In this document: positions 63,370 to 64,000 of the stretch, one piece after another
Position numbering within the stretch: the stretch's first letter is position 1
Layout of the letters: the number at the start of each line of letters is the position of its first letter
Source: Rhodonellum psychrophilum GCM71 = DSM 17998
GTDB lineage: Bacteria; Bacteroidota; Bacteroidia; Cytophagales; Cyclobacteriaceae
Assembly (NCBI RefSeq): GCF_000381545.1
Contig: NZ_KB906681.1
Span: 62,001 to 126,000, forward strand
DNA length: 64,000 nt
Reading direction: 5' to 3'
Position numbers and translations under genes: made by a program
The notes under the pieces: generated by a model
Told to the model about the DNA's origin: nothing
Database searches by the model: none
Seen by the model: only the letters and a program-made list of their open reading frames with translations

Positions 63370-64000
63370 ATGGAAAAATCACCCCACCAAACAGTGGAAA
63401 TTTCTCAAAAACAAAAAAAACCGATTGACATATTGAAAAACGATTTTCACATAAAAAAGCAGACAACCCAATCGGAAGAATTCATTGAACCTTTGTCGGG
63501 TTTCTCACTTTTGCAAACTCAATCTCTTTTGTTTTCTGTATTGAATGGATCCAACTCCGGAATCTCCATTACGGACGACAAAGGCGTTTTTATATTTGTC
63601 AACGAAGAATTTTGTCGCATCCTTGGATGTTCGCGATCGGAATTATTGGGGAAAAACTTTATCAATTGTATTCCTGAAGCCTTCCAAAAACAAGCTCTTG
63701 CCGATCATCAGGATTTCATCAAAACCGGCATCGAAAAGCCCGTCTTCTGGCAGACCACCAGAAAAGACGGTGCGCATATCGATTTGTCGGAGACGGTTCA
63801 GTTGCTGGTGCAACCTGATGGTCAGCGGCTCAAAATGTCCACGATCACGGACTTGACTGAAAAAAATAAGGCGGAAGAGACCATTTTTCGGGAGAGAAAT
63901 TTGCTCAGAACCCTCATCGACATCATCCCTGATAATATTTTTGTCAAGGACAGGGATTCCCGCCATTTGATCAACAACAAAGCCAACTTGGAACTGATCG
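63370..64000 (+). CDS. PAS-domain sensor protein, truncated by window end
   Basis: Open from ATG 63370 to the last base, 210 codons seen with no stop. After about 55 polar residues comes a first PAS domain (about 57-175: LFSVLNGSNSGISITDD, VNEEFCRILGCSRSELLGKN) ending with the PAC-type DLTEKNKAEET helix, and a second PAS starts at about 185 (IDIIPDNIFVKDRDSRHLIN). Almost certainly a sensor kinase or other signalling protein whose output domain lies beyond the window. No signal peptide or membrane helix is visible so far. Confidence 0.85.
   Translation, partial: MEKSPHQTVEISQKQKKPIDILKNDFHIKKQTTQSEEFIEPLSGFSLLQTQSLLFSVLNGSNSGISITDDKGVFIFVNEEFCRILGCSRSELLGKNFINCIPEAFQKQALADHQDFIKTGIEKPVFWQTTRKDGAHIDLSETVQLLVQPDGQRLKMSTITDLTEKNKAEETIFRERNLLRTLIDIIPDNIFVKDRDSRHLINNKANLELI

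Overview
The window looks like chromosomal DNA of a member of the Bacteroidota, most probably order Cytophagales and close to Cyclobacteriaceae. The evidence is a C-terminal type IX secretion sorting domain, a carboxypeptidase-regulatory-domain TonB receptor of the OMP beta-barrel-3 type, TPR-type histidine kinases with a HisKA_2 domain, LytTR signalling, DUF418/HGSNAT/Acyl_transf_3 membrane acyltransferases, and gene starts with poor Shine-Dalgarno sequences. The genus is inference. I saw no rRNA, tRNA, CRISPR array, transposase or phage gene.

Layout. (1) 72-8528: a coupled TPR histidine kinase/LytTR regulator pair, two small secreted proteins, a DUF418 membrane protein and a second, orphan TPR kinase. 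(2) 8907-17708: a TonB receptor followed by small metabolic and stress-type genes (alpha-beta barrel protein, Rid protein, membrane acyltransferase, NTF2-like protein, zinc alcohol dehydrogenase, diheme cytochrome c, HGSNAT-like acyltransferase). (3) 17787-27339: exported amide hydrolases (asparaginase, M20 amidohydrolase, gamma-glutamyltransferase, amidase) mixed with a sterol desaturase-type hydroxylase, an NTF2-like protein, a Rid pseudogene stopped by one nonsense codon, and a short-chain dehydrogenase. (4) 27666-30012: a formylglycine-generating-enzyme-like lipoprotein and a bestrophin, both on the minus strand. (5) 30622-35037: a CbbR-like LysR regulator divergent from isocitrate dehydrogenase, then a degenerate beta-carbonic-anhydrase-like protein directly upstream of the bicarbonate transporter SbtA. 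(6) 35570-44232: a serine hydrolase, a giant GAF/PAS hybrid sensor kinase with two receivers and an HPt domain, and a stand-alone receiver whose stop overlaps the start of a priming sugar transferase. (7) 44339-59406: an exopolysaccharide locus with glycosyltransferases, a half-size TolC protein, a chain-length protein with a decayed kinase domain, an O-antigen ligase-like polymerase, a T9SS-exported beta-helix protein, an acyltransferase, a flippase and a phosphoribosyltransferase-HAD fusion. (8) 59903-64000: a HipA-like kinase/DUF3037 pair, a cyclophilin, a Gfo/Idh/MocA oxidoreductase and the start of a PAS sensor protein cut by the window end.

Two signals stand out. One is a family of at least ten degenerate intergenic repeats of about 165-175 bp, with imperfect terminal inverted repeats and internal hairpins, in both orientations across the window; two copies share an extra insert of roughly 55 bp. 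It looks like a non-coding MITE-like or structured-RNA element. The other is the SbtA neighbour: a carbonic-anhydrase fold that keeps both zinc cysteines but has lost the zinc histidine and the catalytic Asp-Arg pair, so it may act as a bicarbonate sensor or transporter partner rather than an enzyme. The exopolysaccharide locus shows a similar theme: a priming transferase with a phosphorylation-dead receiver at its N terminus and a chain-length protein whose kinase domain lacks its Walker A motif.
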